A stretch of 64,000 nucleotides of DNA from Heliopora coerulea. Taxonomy: Eukaryota; Cnidaria; Anthozoa; Scleralcyonacea; Helioporidae. Both the position numbers and the translations under genes were made by a program. Positions 22,382-33,053 of this stretch are shown in pieces (position 1 is the first letter of the stretch; each line of letters begins with the position of its first letter). The DNA is taken from NCBI GenBank assembly GCA_030142905.1, contig JASJOG010000003.1, positions 3,470,001-3,534,000 of the forward strand, read 5' to 3'. The notes under the pieces were generated by a model. It made no database searches. It was not told the DNA's origin and saw nothing but the letters and a program-made list of their open reading frames with translations.

Positions 22382-23560
22382 CCTCGTGGAAAGCAGCTTA
22401 TTATGTTGATCAAGGCTAGCGTGTTTAAATAAAGTTTTACCACCACCACCACGAAGATGAAACGAATTACGAAACCGATGAAATAAACAAAGAAAACATG
22501 AGAGTTTTGCATTTTTATTGCTGACCAAAAATCAGAAAATACAAAACACACAACAAAATACGACAAGCAAACCTTCTGCACGTTTTGTCGAAAGAAGAAA
22601 GGAGTAGAGGAAAGTAAAAGACGTACTTTTTCCCACTGTAAAACTTTCGTAAAACAGAAAAATGGTGCAGCATACGAACCTTCAACTTTTTCGTATTTTC
22701 AACGGAGCGTTCATCGTCACCTCAACACAAAGAGTTCAACGGTGAATTTATAGAAAGAACACGGCTTTATACTTTCAAAATTTCTTGCGAGGTGTTAAAA
22801 TCCTGATGAAAGCATTACTGGTCGAACAAGGTAAAGGTAATCATCCACAAGCCACCCGAGAAGAGAGAAAGACTGAAGCGGACAACATTTTCGCCGAAGG
22901 ATAGTATGATCTCCAAATAGAAGTAGTTTTTCAGCGTGTTTCAGCTACTCGATTCAGACGTACCTGCGATTGTGTAGCTCAGGTAAGTGATTACCAGAAC
23001 GTGAAAAGTCTCGATTCATACAAATGAACATCGATTCAACTACAGCGAAGAATATCGTTTACATGCAGTCGCCTAGCAAATGTCCCGGCAACGAGCGAGT
23101 TCCCGTAACGTCTTTGTTCATATTCATGAGAAAGAACCAAGTCACAGCGTTGCTCCATAATGTGAACAGTTGGCCAATGCATATTCCAAAGAGCTGAGTT
23201 TTAGAACTGTTCTTTCAAGTCATAAATTGTCCAGTAATCAAGATGTCCTGCAAAAGTGAAACCAGCCGCAAGCACCAAGAAAGCCATTTCCTTCGCCGGT
23301 CTTAAACCATTTACTGGCTTCAGTGTTCAAATGATGTAAACAACTTGCGAGAGATCCATACAAGGGAAAAAATAACGAGACCAAATCGATTCGTTTCGAT
23401 ATGGTTCGGTCAACAACATACCAGTCCCCGAGCTTGCACACGGCATTTTTGAGTGACCGGAATCCATGGATATATATATACATATATATATATATATGTA
23501 GAAAGATAGATACACAATGCGAAAATTTTTCTCCCTAGTCACCACGCGTGTAACAGGACT
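22382..23560. other. No gene recognised; short AT microsatellite at 23468-23500
   Basis: No coding exon, repeat family or RNA gene was recognised apart from a (TA)n tract near 23468-23500. Short frames overlapping the AT tract are artefacts. Confidence 0.4.
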
Positions 23561-23570
23561 CCACGCACGT

Positions 23571-23623
23571 CGAGATTAGTACCTTCGCCCGCTCGGGTGC
23601 GGTGGGCGAGGGGATAATCTCGA
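23571..23623. repeat. GC-rich hairpin
   Basis: CGAGATTAGTACCTTCGCCC pairs imperfectly with GGGCGAGGGGATAATCTCG around a GC-rich loop. It directly abuts the CAGTGAACTC MITE. Function unknown; it may be the end of a separate foldback. Confidence 0.5.
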
Positions 23624-23626
23624 GGG

Positions 23627-23677
23627 CAGTGAACTCTAAAAAGACTTTATTTTAAAGTCTTTTGATAGAGTTCACTG
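23627..23677. mobile_element. 51-bp palindromic MITE remnant (CAGTGAACTC TIR)
   Basis: CAGTGAACTCTAAAAAGACT faces AGTCTTTTGATAGAGTTCAC (TG at the end). The TIR is the same as in the 366-bp MITE at 15564-15929, so both belong to one family. No direct repeat flanks it, and almost nothing but the two termini remains. Confidence 0.75.
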
Positions 23678-23927
23678 GTTTCCGGTTGATTCCAGTCCAC
23701 ATGACTGGTAGATTGCAGTCCAAAATGAATTTGACAGGGTGACAGACGATGAAAAATCCACAAACTGATTATCTTTGATTCATGAAAGACGTTTTGCAGC
23801 ACCTGCACATGCTCTGTTCACAATTGTAGCTTCGAAAATTGGTCGAAATCACTGATCTGTAAATAAGACTGGATAAAACAACTCCAGTCTCTCGCTCAGC
23901 GAAAATTGAAACCGGAAGTGAGGCTGA

Positions 23928-24378
23928 CAGTGCTGGGCGATACCAGGATTTTTATTTCGATACCGATACCGATTACTTGAAAATTGGTATCGGTCGATAC
24001 CGATACCTATTTCGATACCAAAATGACTGCGAAGTTTTAATTTTCGATACCATAAGTGAGTACTTATAATTCTGGTATCGTTCACTTCCGATACTTCGCA
24101 CAATTGTGAAAAATGTAGTCTCGAACAAGGTAGATTTTCGTACTTATATTTTATGCTAAGACTTTAACATTACTACAATTACTGTGAAGCATAAATAACA
24201 TAGAATTTCAACAAGATAAAACTGTTTTCACTTGATCATAAGAAAAACTAAAGTCACACCCATAGCCGAAAAACCGAGAGCAAGTATCGAGCGATACCAG
24301 GTCAGTAATCGATACCGGTACCGCTGCTCGTGGTATCGCTGGTATCGAATACCAAGTACTCGGTATCGCCCAGCACTA
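23928..24378. mobile_element. hAT-type MITE rich in GATACC/GGTATC, 8-bp TSD
   Basis: The ends are CAGTGCTGGGCGATACC and GGTATCGCCCAGCACTA, inverted with one terminal mismatch. Flanks are GAGGCTGA (23920-23927) and GAGGGTGA (24379-24386), an 8-bp TSD with one difference. Both ends are packed with GATACC or its inverse (about 23940-24020 and 24285-24368), which give alternating RYRYRY-like frames. No transposase. It could be an internally deleted copy of an autonomous hAT. Confidence 0.88.
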
Positions 24379-24386
24379 GAGGGTGA

Positions 24387-26200
24387 AAATTTCACGGCGG
24401 CCATATTGGAAGGACCCACTTGTAGTTATACGGCTATTACTGAATTATGATTTTCGCTCTTAATGGTTGTGATTTCAACGAAAACCAGTTAACCATTACA
24501 TTTTTAGCAATAAAACGTATCTTTCGATAGTGGAGAACTTTAAACGTGGCTAGAGTAACTGAAAATCAGCAGAAATTCGATGATTTTTACCCTAGCGAAG
24601 ACCAGTGCCAGTCACCTCTTTGAAGAAATGTGACTAAAGTAACAAAAGAGTTTCCGATAACATTATGTAACTTTAGCAGTTTGACAGTGATTTAACAATA
24701 AAGAGGAGATATTACCGTTTCTGTATTCGTCTTGTCTTTGTTTTTCGGATCTCGGGTTTACCGAGTGTATGTATTCGAGGTTTTATTTAAATTACTGTAT
24801 TTGTCAAACAAATTCAACAATTTCCTGACTATCAATGACGATGAACGTTTGACGAAAATAAACTTTGACTAACTCTTTTGCCGGGATCAATTGCTGAAGG
24901 AACCATGCAAACCCAATTTACTGCTAGATGTTGCTGATCAGAGAAGATGGGTTCTGTACTCTTATAAAGGTTCAATACATGCATTTAGTTTGCACTAGTG
25001 CATGTAGTAAACTTGAGTTCACAGCCGTTTGTTGTGATTTAATATGAAGTTTTTTAATATATTTTTCACGTTTTTGATATAGCTTCAAGTTACAGCTTGA
25101 TCGGTATTGTTGTACTTGTACAGTAATCAAATCATTCATGTGAATCAATGTGAAATATGTTTGAAGCTGGGGTTCGGTCCTCGTCTGGGACTCAGAAATC
25201 GTTTTTCTGAGGTAAGAGCTTGACGATCGTTCATCTATCATTCACTCAAAATACCATCAGTGTTTGTCGGGAACTATCAGCACTTACTCGAGACTCGTTG
25301 CAAACGAGGAACGAGGCACCCGTGCGAGAAGACCACGCGAAGAAGTCACTCCAGGATACGCATGCCAACTTGATGCTCACGCCACAGGAGTTCTCAACAT
25401 TTCTTCGTGGTTTCCTGAAGGAAGCCGAAACGTTGGACAAATGAATAGTTTTTAAATTACAATATAATCTGGACGAACGAGTTAAAAGGTACAATAACTG
25501 CATTTCTTGATTTAAACCGTTTAGTCAAGCATGAAACAGTGTCGTCAGGTTGCTTAGCACAGAACCAGCTCAAGCCGCCTTAAAAAATAGCTCGAAAGAG
25601 CATGAACCCATTTTTCAAAAGGAATAGGTAAATGTCAGGGATTGGGGGTGGGTCGTAGGTCATGCGCCGTGGATCATGGACACTAACCTCCATAATGGTC
25701 AGTGGTCATGGATCGTGGATGAAAAAAATTAAAGATATTCAAATCGGTTATGATAAATTTTTATCAAATTTGTTTTTGGCATTTTCAACAGTTGATCACT
25801 TGCCTCTCTTAAATATTCGTGATACAACGTGTAAATTATTGAAATCTATGCCAACTAGTCTCCACCAAAGAGAAACAAGGTTAAATTTCGAAAGCATAAT
25901 AGTACTAGCTGTAACACATTCCAGTGCAACATAATAGTGCATGATTGATAAAAAGATGAAAATTCATTCCAGCCCAAAAACCAGTCATAAAGAACATAAA
26001 TGAGTCCAAAAACCAGCAAACCACAACCTTTCTAAATTTCCCACAACCAAGCATTAAAATTAGCTCTAACTGGGCAAAAAAACTGTAGACCTGCAACACT
26101 GATATAAAATTTGGTTGCTAATCCTAATTAAAAGCACGATTCCTGCTTACTATTTGCTTGCAAACAATGCAACATGTCCTGAAGACCCTTTGTGACCAAA
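24387..26200. other. No gene recognised
   Basis: About 1.8 kb with chance frames up to 90 codons (25220-25444, 25662-25934). Some overlap on both strands and none resembles a known family. No transposon ends were recognised. Confidence 0.4.
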
Positions 26201-26221
26201 TTACTTACATATATATATATA

Positions 26222-26345
26222 TGATGAAAAGTTTGTTCTCAAGCTTTATCTCAGAAAATTTCTGAGTTCCCCAATGGGAATCAAACACGTGTCTCCTGCT
26301 TGCCAGTATGGTTGTTTTACCACTAGACCATAGGGTATCAGACAG
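26222..26345 (-). mobile_element. tRNA-derived SINE, copy A (minus strand)
   Basis: On the minus strand: TATGGTCTAGTGGTAAAACA (A-box-like), then GTGTTTGATTCCCATTGGGG (B-box-like), then a non-tRNA part with AACTCAGAAATTTTCTGAGA and AAGCTTGAGAACAAACTTTT, ending at an AT tail. This is the layout of a tRNA-derived SINE. Its partner of opposite orientation is at 26400-26530. Confidence 0.75.
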
Positions 26346-26399
26346 CAAGTATGATGTTAATTAGAGACCTGGTTCGTAATATTGATATCCCTCTTTTGT

Positions 26400-26530
26400 A
26401 CTTGAAAGCTGAACATACCTGTAAAACAACTGTACTGGCAATTGGGAGACCCGGGTTCGATTCCCGTAGGGGAACTCAGAAATTTTCTGAGATAAAGCTT
26501 GAGAACAAACTTTTCATCAGATATATCCAA
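26400..26530 (+). mobile_element. tRNA-derived SINE, copy B (plus strand, 5' eroded)
   Basis: The B box GGTTCGATTCC (26454-26464) and the same tail as copy A (GGGGAACTCAGAAATTTTCT, AAGCTTGAGAACAAACTTTT) are intact; the A box is not recognisable. Copies A and B are head-to-head with about 60 bp between them. Confidence 0.72.
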
Positions 26531-26955
26531 GCTTACAAAAAATCTATACTTAGTAAGATGAAATTTACATACATATATATATATGTACATATACTATATA
26601 CATACTGTATGTATATGTACAGATTTCAATCACAGAAAATTTCTATTCACAGTAACACCCTTTGATAACATGGCCAACAGTTCTGTTCTGGACAACTGAA
26701 GACTTGATTGAACTCTGTGACCTACACCTGGATCACACCAACTATTCCAATGCCATGGGCAAACACAAAGCTGAAAAAACTGAAAACATATTCAAATCAA
26801 TTTACTGCAAATGAATCCTCATCTCAAAAAAGAGGTGTACTGCATTTAAAGTTAAACCACACAATGAGTGTGGCATATATACAAACCCATGGGATATAAA
26901 AGCATATATTGTACTTTCAATGTCTAACAGAAGAATGACTTTAAAGTACAGTACT

Positions 26956-27057
26956 TTAACCCATTAAGGGAAAAAGACACATTTAAGTATTTTACTCTGG
27001 CTAATGCCAGGCAATTTTACTTGTCACAGGAATGAGCCCTGGGCGTTAAAGGGTTAA
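26956..27057. repeat. 102-bp MITE-like repeat (TTAACCC ends)
   Basis: TTAACCCATTAAGG at the left and GTTAAAGGGTTAA at the right bracket an inverted copy of the GAGTAAAAT...CAGAGTAAAAT motif. It lies about 330 bp beyond the FBXL14 stop codon, in the likely 3' UTR or just past it. Confidence 0.65.
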
Positions 27058-27386
27058 ACAATATGCTGATGAGCATCACACACAGAAACATTAACTTCAA
27101 AAATAAAATATATTGTTGCCTAACATATCTTAAACATTTAAAGATATGGTACAAGGCAAGTGACTTAAAAAAAACTGTACCAAACAATAATGGTAAAAAT
27201 CCTATGCGGTAATCTAACAAGCAAGTTGCTGAAATTATTCTGTTTACAAAATTGATAGATTTTTGCTGTACAAAAATTAGATTATATTTTAACATATGTC
27301 CGTAGGAGCTGGTTGGTCGTTTTAGATTATTGCCACCAAGTATGCTTCCAATTGGTGTGCTTATACTGCACAACAGTACCTTTGTG

Positions 27387-28616
27387 TTACCTTTGCCAGA
27401 GGCCAAGATTTAAAATGCGGAGTTCAGGCATCTGAACTACCTGATTTAAACCGAACTTTGTCACTTTGGTGCAACCATACAAATCAATGCTTGTAACATT
27501 TCGCAGGTTCTCCGCTATATACGAAAGCCCTTTATCAGTAATCATATTACACTGTCCAATATTTAATACTCTAATGTCTTGCAAGTTCCTTGCCACAGCA
27601 AGTAATCCTTCGTCTGTAATTCGACACGAACCCAGTTCAAGATGTCTGAGATTGTACAATCCGTGGGAGATGTGTTTCAGCGCGCCGTCACCAATTCGAT
27701 CACAAAAACTCACGTCTAAACTTGATAAATTGGCACAGCCATCCGTTAAATAAGAAATGCCATCGTCTCCTATATTATCACACGATCTAAGATTTATTTC
27801 CTTCAAATTTTTTAAGCCGACTATATAGGCAAGGCCAAGATCTGTTATACTACAACAAAAACTGAGATTCAACATTTCTAACTTGACGAGACCTTTGGCG
27901 ACGTTGTTTAACGCATTATCGGTGATTTTCTGACAATCTTGTAGACAGAGACTGGTTAAGTTCTTATTTCCTTGCGTGCAATTTGTCAAGCCAGCTATAT
28001 GGGCGATGCCAAGATCGGAAATATGCCGACAACTACGCAAATTCAAATGTCTGAGGTTAAGAAGTCCTCTGGCACAATGAAGCAAAGCGCCGTTTGTAAT
28101 ATTACAGCATCCACCAAGATCTAGTACTTCAAGATTACACAGAACATGCGAAATTCGACCAACACTAGTATCAGTGACTTGTTTACAAAGGCTCAGATTT
28201 AAAACTGTCAAAGTCGACATGCTCTTTACAAAAGCTTTGGTAATACTTGCATCTGTAACGTTGTAGCATCCTTTCAAGTTTAAACACTCCATATCTTTCA
28301 TATTTTGCACCAATTGACTTAGATCATTTTTTAAACTTAGAACACGTACTTTTCGAATTCCTCGAACAGCCAGTGAAGGAAACAAATGCTGGCTAGAACG
28401 ACGAAAATGAAGCCTTGCTTGGGTTGACCTCCATACGCACTTCGCATAGGCAGCGTCTCGCCATCGACGACAGACTTGAGCCACACGGCCTTTATCACGT
28501 AAATCCAAATAACAAAATATTATAGTTAAAATTTCTGGAAATAAACAATTAATTGACGGACGCTCCTTGGGTTCTTTCTCACAAATCCCGTCTTTACAGA
28601 ATCGCTTCACATCCAT
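27387..28616 (-). CDS. FBXL14: F-box/LRR-repeat protein 14 orthologue, single exon
   Basis: 409 residues from the ATG at 28616. An F-box (about residues 22-65: INCLFPEILTIIFCYLDLRD, KGRVAQVCRRWRDAAY) binds Skp1. About ten AMN1-type leucine-rich repeats follow (about 85-405) with the repeated C-x(n)-I/V-T/S-D signatures, e.g. LNLKGCYNVTD, LNLRSCRHISDLGI, LNLSFCCSITDLGL, LDVSFCDRIGDGAL and LNIGQCNMITDKGL. It is the substrate-recognition subunit of an SCF ubiquitin ligase; in vertebrates FBXL14 (Ppa) targets Snail/Slug-family proteins in development. Length and end (LRILNLGLWQ) match the vertebrate protein (about 418 aa), which has a few more residues after LWQ. Here LWQR is followed by TAA, and CAAAG|GTAACA overlaps the stop as a possible splice donor, so a small C-terminal exon is possible. 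No intron inside the frame. Confidence 0.95.
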   Translation of the reverse strand: MDVKRFCKDGICEKEPKERPSINCLFPEILTIIFCYLDLRDKGRVAQVCRRWRDAAYAKCVWRSTQARLHFRRSSQHLFPSLAVRGIRKVRVLSLKNDLSQLVQNMKDMECLNLKGCYNVTDASITKAFVKSMSTLTVLNLSLCKQVTDTSVGRISHVLCNLEVLDLGGCCNITNGALLHCARGLLNLRHLNLRSCRHISDLGIAHIAGLTNCTQGNKNLTSLCLQDCQKITDNALNNVAKGLVKLEMLNLSFCCSITDLGLAYIVGLKNLKEINLRSCDNIGDDGISYLTDGCANLSSLDVSFCDRIGDGALKHISHGLYNLRHLELGSCRITDEGLLAVARNLQDIRVLNIGQCNMITDKGLSYIAENLRNVTSIDLYGCTKVTKFGLNQVVQMPELRILNLGLWQR

Positions 28617-30660
28617 TCCTTAAAACAGTGTCAAATTCTTTGTTATTTTCGAAAACCACTTCACGTGTTGGAAAACATATCACGTGATGACTACTCTTAA
28701 TATAATTGGTTGATTGGGGAAAGGGAAGGAAAATACTTTCGGTTTACCATTGATAAATGTAAAATACATCTTGTGGTACTGTATACAAATTATGACACAA
28801 TAAAAATGTTTCATTTCACTAAGCCTTCGTTGCTTCTTCGCGGAACATCACGTGAGGGTCGAACATCCATAATGCATTTCTTCAATTTTGTTATTTTACA
28901 CAAATCATATTAGCTACGCAAATTTCTGTACAGTAATCAGATGGAAACCTTTTTACGAGTTTCTGCGCTCGTATACGGCGAATATGAATTTTATGACGTT
29001 CAACATCTTATTACCAAATGTGCGGGTTTTCCATCGCTCCTCTTTACTTCCTTGGCATTTGATATTTGATATACTCCTTTTAGTACCGGGGAAAACTAAC
29101 ATCAGTAACCAGCTCTTGGGACAGTTCTAATTTCATTCCAGCACCAAAATTTCGTCTGCTTGATACCTCCCACCTGTTCCCTAACTCAATGTTCGGCCAG
29201 TTGGAGGCTCCCTTTTACGTTCAGTGTGTTCCTGTTGTCCAATTCAACATTGAAAAAAGAGGAGGAGAGGGAAAGGATATTTTGACAAATAGCATAATTA
29301 AATCTAAGTAAATTTTAGGCTTGATAAGTGTTCCGAGGTATTTTGATGCTCATTGCAGATAACGTAATATTCGACGTTGCTACGATTCAATAAACATTGA
29401 ATTTGACCTGTATCTCATGTTCTGTAATCCTTATGTCACTACCGTAGTCGGAGGTACTCGCATTGTTCATGCAGCGAAGGGACGGGGCATAATTCAGTGC
29501 GTGGTTTAGAGTTTGATGTGATTAAACAGTGGTCGTTGTAGCGCTTATAAAGGAACATGTTGTTTAATGAACTTTGACACGTTTCCTGCGTCATTTCAAC
29601 AGATGGCTGGGCTTATTTCCCGTGTTTGACCGGAGAACATGAAGGTTATAGATTTATTCGAGATATTTAACGGTATCCGAATGTATTTAGCTTCAAGGAC
29701 ATTACCTAGTTGCCAAGTAAGGTTGGAAGGAACATATCAGTTCATTGAGCTTCAAAGATTCAAGAACCAACTGTGACAACTCGTGCGTGGTAAATGATGA
29801 TGAGCAGTTGTGACGTCATCAACGTTGTTGAAAAGGGAAAAATCCAATGATTTTTATATATTTTAAAGTTACATTATTTTTCAATCATTATTACAGTCTA
29901 GACAGTCTTCCCCAAGAAATGTGTATGGATTTTAGGAATGTTCGAAAATTGCCTGAGATATCGAGTCTTTTTATGCAAAAAGTGCCTTTAAAATGCACCA
30001 AAATTGCAATAACTTCGTATATTTGGCGTTGGCATAGAAGAGGTTTTAGTTCGCGATGTTCACGCTTTGATTGTGACGACGATAGCATGAACATTCTTCC
30101 ACTAAAACGCCACATATGGGCAGGAATTTCTAAAAAATTTATGTGCACCCTCTCTCAAAATTCTGGATCCGCCCCTGTTCCACGTGTTCAATACCTTGGT
30201 TATTTGTTAAATCTGTAATCAGTACTTGAAATAGGTAAGCTGCTAATATCAACTTTGCTTAGCAGTTGTAGCGTAGCAAAGGAAAACGTCTGAACACCTT
30301 TAAAACTTTTAAAATCTACAAATTTTGAATACCATTTCAAAATTCCTACTTTTCAGACTTGCTTTTGTCGGGGTTTTTTCCATTTAAAAACGGCAAACTC
30401 AACAAACTTTACAACATGAAAGACTGATGCCTTACCCAGTGGTGTTGAGAATGCATCATTCTCTTACATAGCCAAATGATAATTTGAGTGTTGTAAGGGT
30501 CCGTGTCAGCCATTGTGCATTACGTGGTTTGATCTACTATACGGCCATTTTTGCTCATCAGAATTCCAGTCCTGGCCGTTTCGCTAGATAAACGACAGGA
30601 ATGTCCCAGCAGCTATCAAAGGAACTTCTAGCTTGTTTGGCCTTCTGGGACTAAGGACAA
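28617..30660. other. Upstream of FBXL14; no further gene recognised
   Basis: The first 200-300 bp should hold the FBXL14 promoter; I see no strong TATA box. The rest has chance frames up to 123 codons (29847-30218) without family resemblance. Near 30160 the sequence GGATCCGCCCCTG looks like the end of a decayed DNA transposon, but no partner end was found. Confidence 0.4.
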
Positions 30661-30665
30661 TTTTA

Positions 30666-30720
30666 GGGGCCGATTACATGGGGCTGGTTAACCGGGTCAG
30701 CCCGCTCCATGTAACCGGCC
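30666..30720. repeat. GC-rich palindrome
   Basis: GGGGCCGATTACATGGGGCT is mirrored by AGCCCGCTCCATGTAACCGGCC with GGTTAACC in the centre. It resembles the terminal part of a MITE with GGCCG-TTACATGG ends. Only this hairpin remains. Confidence 0.55.
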
Positions 30721-30844
30721 TCCAAATCATACAACATGGACTCTTTTATTGCTGGTCTTCATACAGTTCCTTGGCACCTGGTTTATCATCCTGACGTTAT
30801 TAAAAAATCCCCGGACATTTGATATATATTGTTCAACGGGGTAA

Positions 30845-31115
30845 AAAATTCCCATGCTCGAAGAAAAAAAATTGCGTTTACGTGAATCGCCTATATCGTG
30901 GATGAATAGTAATATAGCGGAATTGATGAAAGCTCGGGATTTGTATTATAGGAAAGTGACATTTAAAATTAGCTACCACTGGGACATGTATAGAAATTTA
31001 GGAAATTTCGTACGACGAGAAATCGATAAAGCAAAATCATATTACTATACGAGTCTGATTACAGATGCTAATAATATCCGAGTTAATTATGAAAATCACT
31101 TAAACAAGTAATTCC
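30845..31115 (+). pseudogene. LINE linker fragment (plus strand)
   Basis: The frame 30854-31111 reads SPISWMNSNIAELMKARDL, then NFVRREIDKAKSYYYTSLI. It is a CR1/jockey-type segment between endonuclease and RT, like 6600-6303. No catalytic part is next to it. It is a short relic, with the rest absent or unrecognisable downstream. Confidence 0.7.
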
Positions 31116-31860
31116 AACTAAAATTTCATCCTCCATCGTGGCTACTGTTTCTGAAGGCGTTACTTACACAACTCCAGGTGGTATTAGTGGCAATGCAATT
31201 GATGTGCCAGGAGGGAACCGTAATCTGATTATAAAAATCAGAATATTAAATTTTTCCTTCGATTTTCTATGTTAAAATCTCCTGGAACTTCAAAATAACT
31301 GGTAAACATAGCCGTTTAAATGTACACGTATTTCAAGAAAGATACAATATTCGCGTCCAGACTGTATGGAAATTACTGCTGTTTGTTTTGTAAATCCAGT
31401 ACAGTTTGGTCACTCATATTGTATCTGTTACTTAACAGTATAAAGATTTCCAACATTTTTGGCCCCAAAGAGGGGTGCTATCGGGTCCTCCGACTCCCCC
31501 CCTTTGGTATGCCTGTGTCTATATGAAACGTCATTACTGCCACAGAAACTTCGTAATTATTATTAACAAAACTTTTTGATTCCAAAAATGTTTATCTGCC
31601 TATCAAAATACGTAGCAATCTCCTCCAAGTCTTTTTATTTACACTTTTTGAAGGGCAAACCTGTATTCTGCTGGTTTATTTTAAGAAACTGTTTAGGATC
31701 AATCATTAAATTTGGCAGTAACACGAGAGTGACATGGTGAGTTTACGTAAGAGTTCATAATTTGTTTTTGTCGAGGCTTATATTTTGTTGAATAAATTAC
31801 TCAATTATGTTTAAATATCTGGTTGTGTTGTAATATTTTATAAACGTGTGCGAGTGTTTT
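31116..31860. other. No gene recognised
   Basis: Sequence downstream of the LINE relic; some could be LINE-derived but no motif is seen. No RNA gene or complete element was recognised. Confidence 0.35.
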
Positions 31861-32091
31861 ACCAGGGGTTACAAACACGAGAGAACAATGACAATCACGA
31901 GGCCGTGAACCGAGTGGTTTTCATTGTTCTCTCGTGTTTGTAAAACATAAGAGGATAATGAAAATCACGAGGCCGTAGGCCGAGTGATTTTTGTTGTTCT
32001 CGAATGTTTTAAAAACACGAAAGAACATTGAGAATCATGAGGAGGTAGGCCGAGAGACTTTTATTGTTCTCGAGTGTTTGTAACCCCTGGT
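31861..32091. repeat. Nested palindromic tandem array (three units)
   Basis: Three imperfect units of 65-75 bp follow one another. Each is itself an inverted repeat: AACACGAGAGAACAATGA ... CACGAGGCCGTAGGCCGAGTG ... CATTGTTCTCTCGTGTTT. The array as a whole is closed by ACCAGGGGTTAC (31861) and its inverse GTAACCCCTGGT (32080-32091). The unit centres (GAGGCCGTAGGCCGAG) are conserved. It is a foldback-type element with internal amplification of the arm pair. Confidence 0.85.
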
Positions 32092-32212
32092 AAAACACGA
32101 GACACGAGTTTATGAAATAGCTTCTCGTCTATTTTGAATTTTGTATAATGCTTCCAAAACTTCTCGTTAGCAAAAGGACAGTTATAAATTTCAAAAACAC
32201 GAGAATACTTTT

Positions 32213-32253
32213 TAAAGACATGTTTCGGCAAGACTTATGCCATCTTCAGTTTA
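32213..32253 (-). ncRNA. Hammerhead-ribozyme-like motif (32.2 kb, left arm)
   Basis: On the minus strand: CTGAAGA, stem II GGCA/TGCC, GAAAC, AT, GTC. Stem I can form between TAAA before CTGAAGA and TTTA after GTC. ACATGT gives a 2-bp stem III in cis, or a 6-bp palindrome between two molecules. All canonical core positions are present. Confidence 0.7.
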
Positions 32254-32448
32254 CAAAGTGATGTTTGTAAGGCTTTAAATAGGAATTATAGTACGAATAA
32301 ATTAACTAATTACAATGACGATATGCTAGATGATTAATTACAACACAACACACTGTCATTGTAATTAATCATCTAACATATCGTCATCGTAATTAGTTAA
32401 TTTATTCATACTATAATTCCTATTTAAAGCCTTACAAACATCACTTTG

Positions 32449-32489
32449 TAAACTGAAGATGGCATAAGTCTTGCCGAAACATGTCTTTA
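32449..32489 (+). ncRNA. Hammerhead-ribozyme-like motif (32.5 kb, right arm)
   Basis: Same core as the left arm on the plus strand: CTGAAGA (32453-32459), stem II GGCA/TGCC, GAAAC (32476-32480), GTC (32483-32485). Predicted cleavage is after GTC. The very short stem III suggests it would act as a dimer, as described for minimal hammerheads of Penelope-like elements. Confidence 0.7.
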
Positions 32490-32524
32490 AAAAGTATTCT
32501 CGTGTTTTTGAAATTTATAACTGT

Positions 32525-33050
32525 TATTTGGAATTTATAATTAAGAAATGTGGTAATAAACCGTTCTATGTATAGGCCGTTCATTATCTGATTTCTTAAT
32601 TATGAATTCAGTTTACGGGACCTTTACCGGGTTTCAAAACACATGCATATGACCAAATATTCTCGACTGGTTGGTTAATTAGGTCATGAATTATTAATGA
32701 GCTTGAGAATGTACTTTATAGTATGAACCATATGGCTGTATGGAATGTTAACCAATGCAATTTCTTTCACCTGGACATCCTTTTCAATTAAAACCCTGTT
32801 TGTACTGTAACATTTTGGGCACAGCAAGGCTAATTAGCCGTGCTGAGACCTACACATACAGAGGTGCTCGTCACGGCTAAATTTTAAGAAGTCCACACCG
32901 CTTACATGATGAAAATCACCCGTGCCGTACCCAAAAATAGCGGCACCCATGCCCAAATTTCAGCCGTGCAGCACTCAAAATGTTAACAGTGTAAACAGGG
33001 TTTAAGTGTGACTGTTTTAGCCTTTTACGTACTGAATTTCAACTTCACCT
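32525..33050. other. No gene recognised
   Basis: No coding exon recognised. The sequence GTGCTCGTCACGGCTAAATT with nearby complementary words (about 32820-32960) suggests a decayed MITE. The last 50 bp are pyrimidine-rich before the candidate exon at 33054. Confidence 0.35.
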
Positions 33051-33053
33051 CAG

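Larger units (their letters stand above)
32178..32524. mobile_element. Foldback element with hammerhead-like arms (32 kb)
   Basis: A 347-bp inverted repeat with arms of about 165 bp starts ACAGTTATAAATTTCAAAAA and ends with the inverse. The loop is around ACACAACACAC (32341-32352). Arms match almost perfectly, including AGGCTTTAAATAGGAATTAT and the hammerhead-like core. Unlike the foldbacks at 5.8, 50.8 and 59.7 kb, no ATG peptide follows the motif, and no TSD is evident. It belongs to a related but different family. Confidence 0.82.

Noticed and set aside
27017..27406. 129-codon minus-strand frame past the FBXL14 stop as an extra exon
   Set aside because: Different frame, no LRR or family residues; more likely 3' UTR with a MITE copy.
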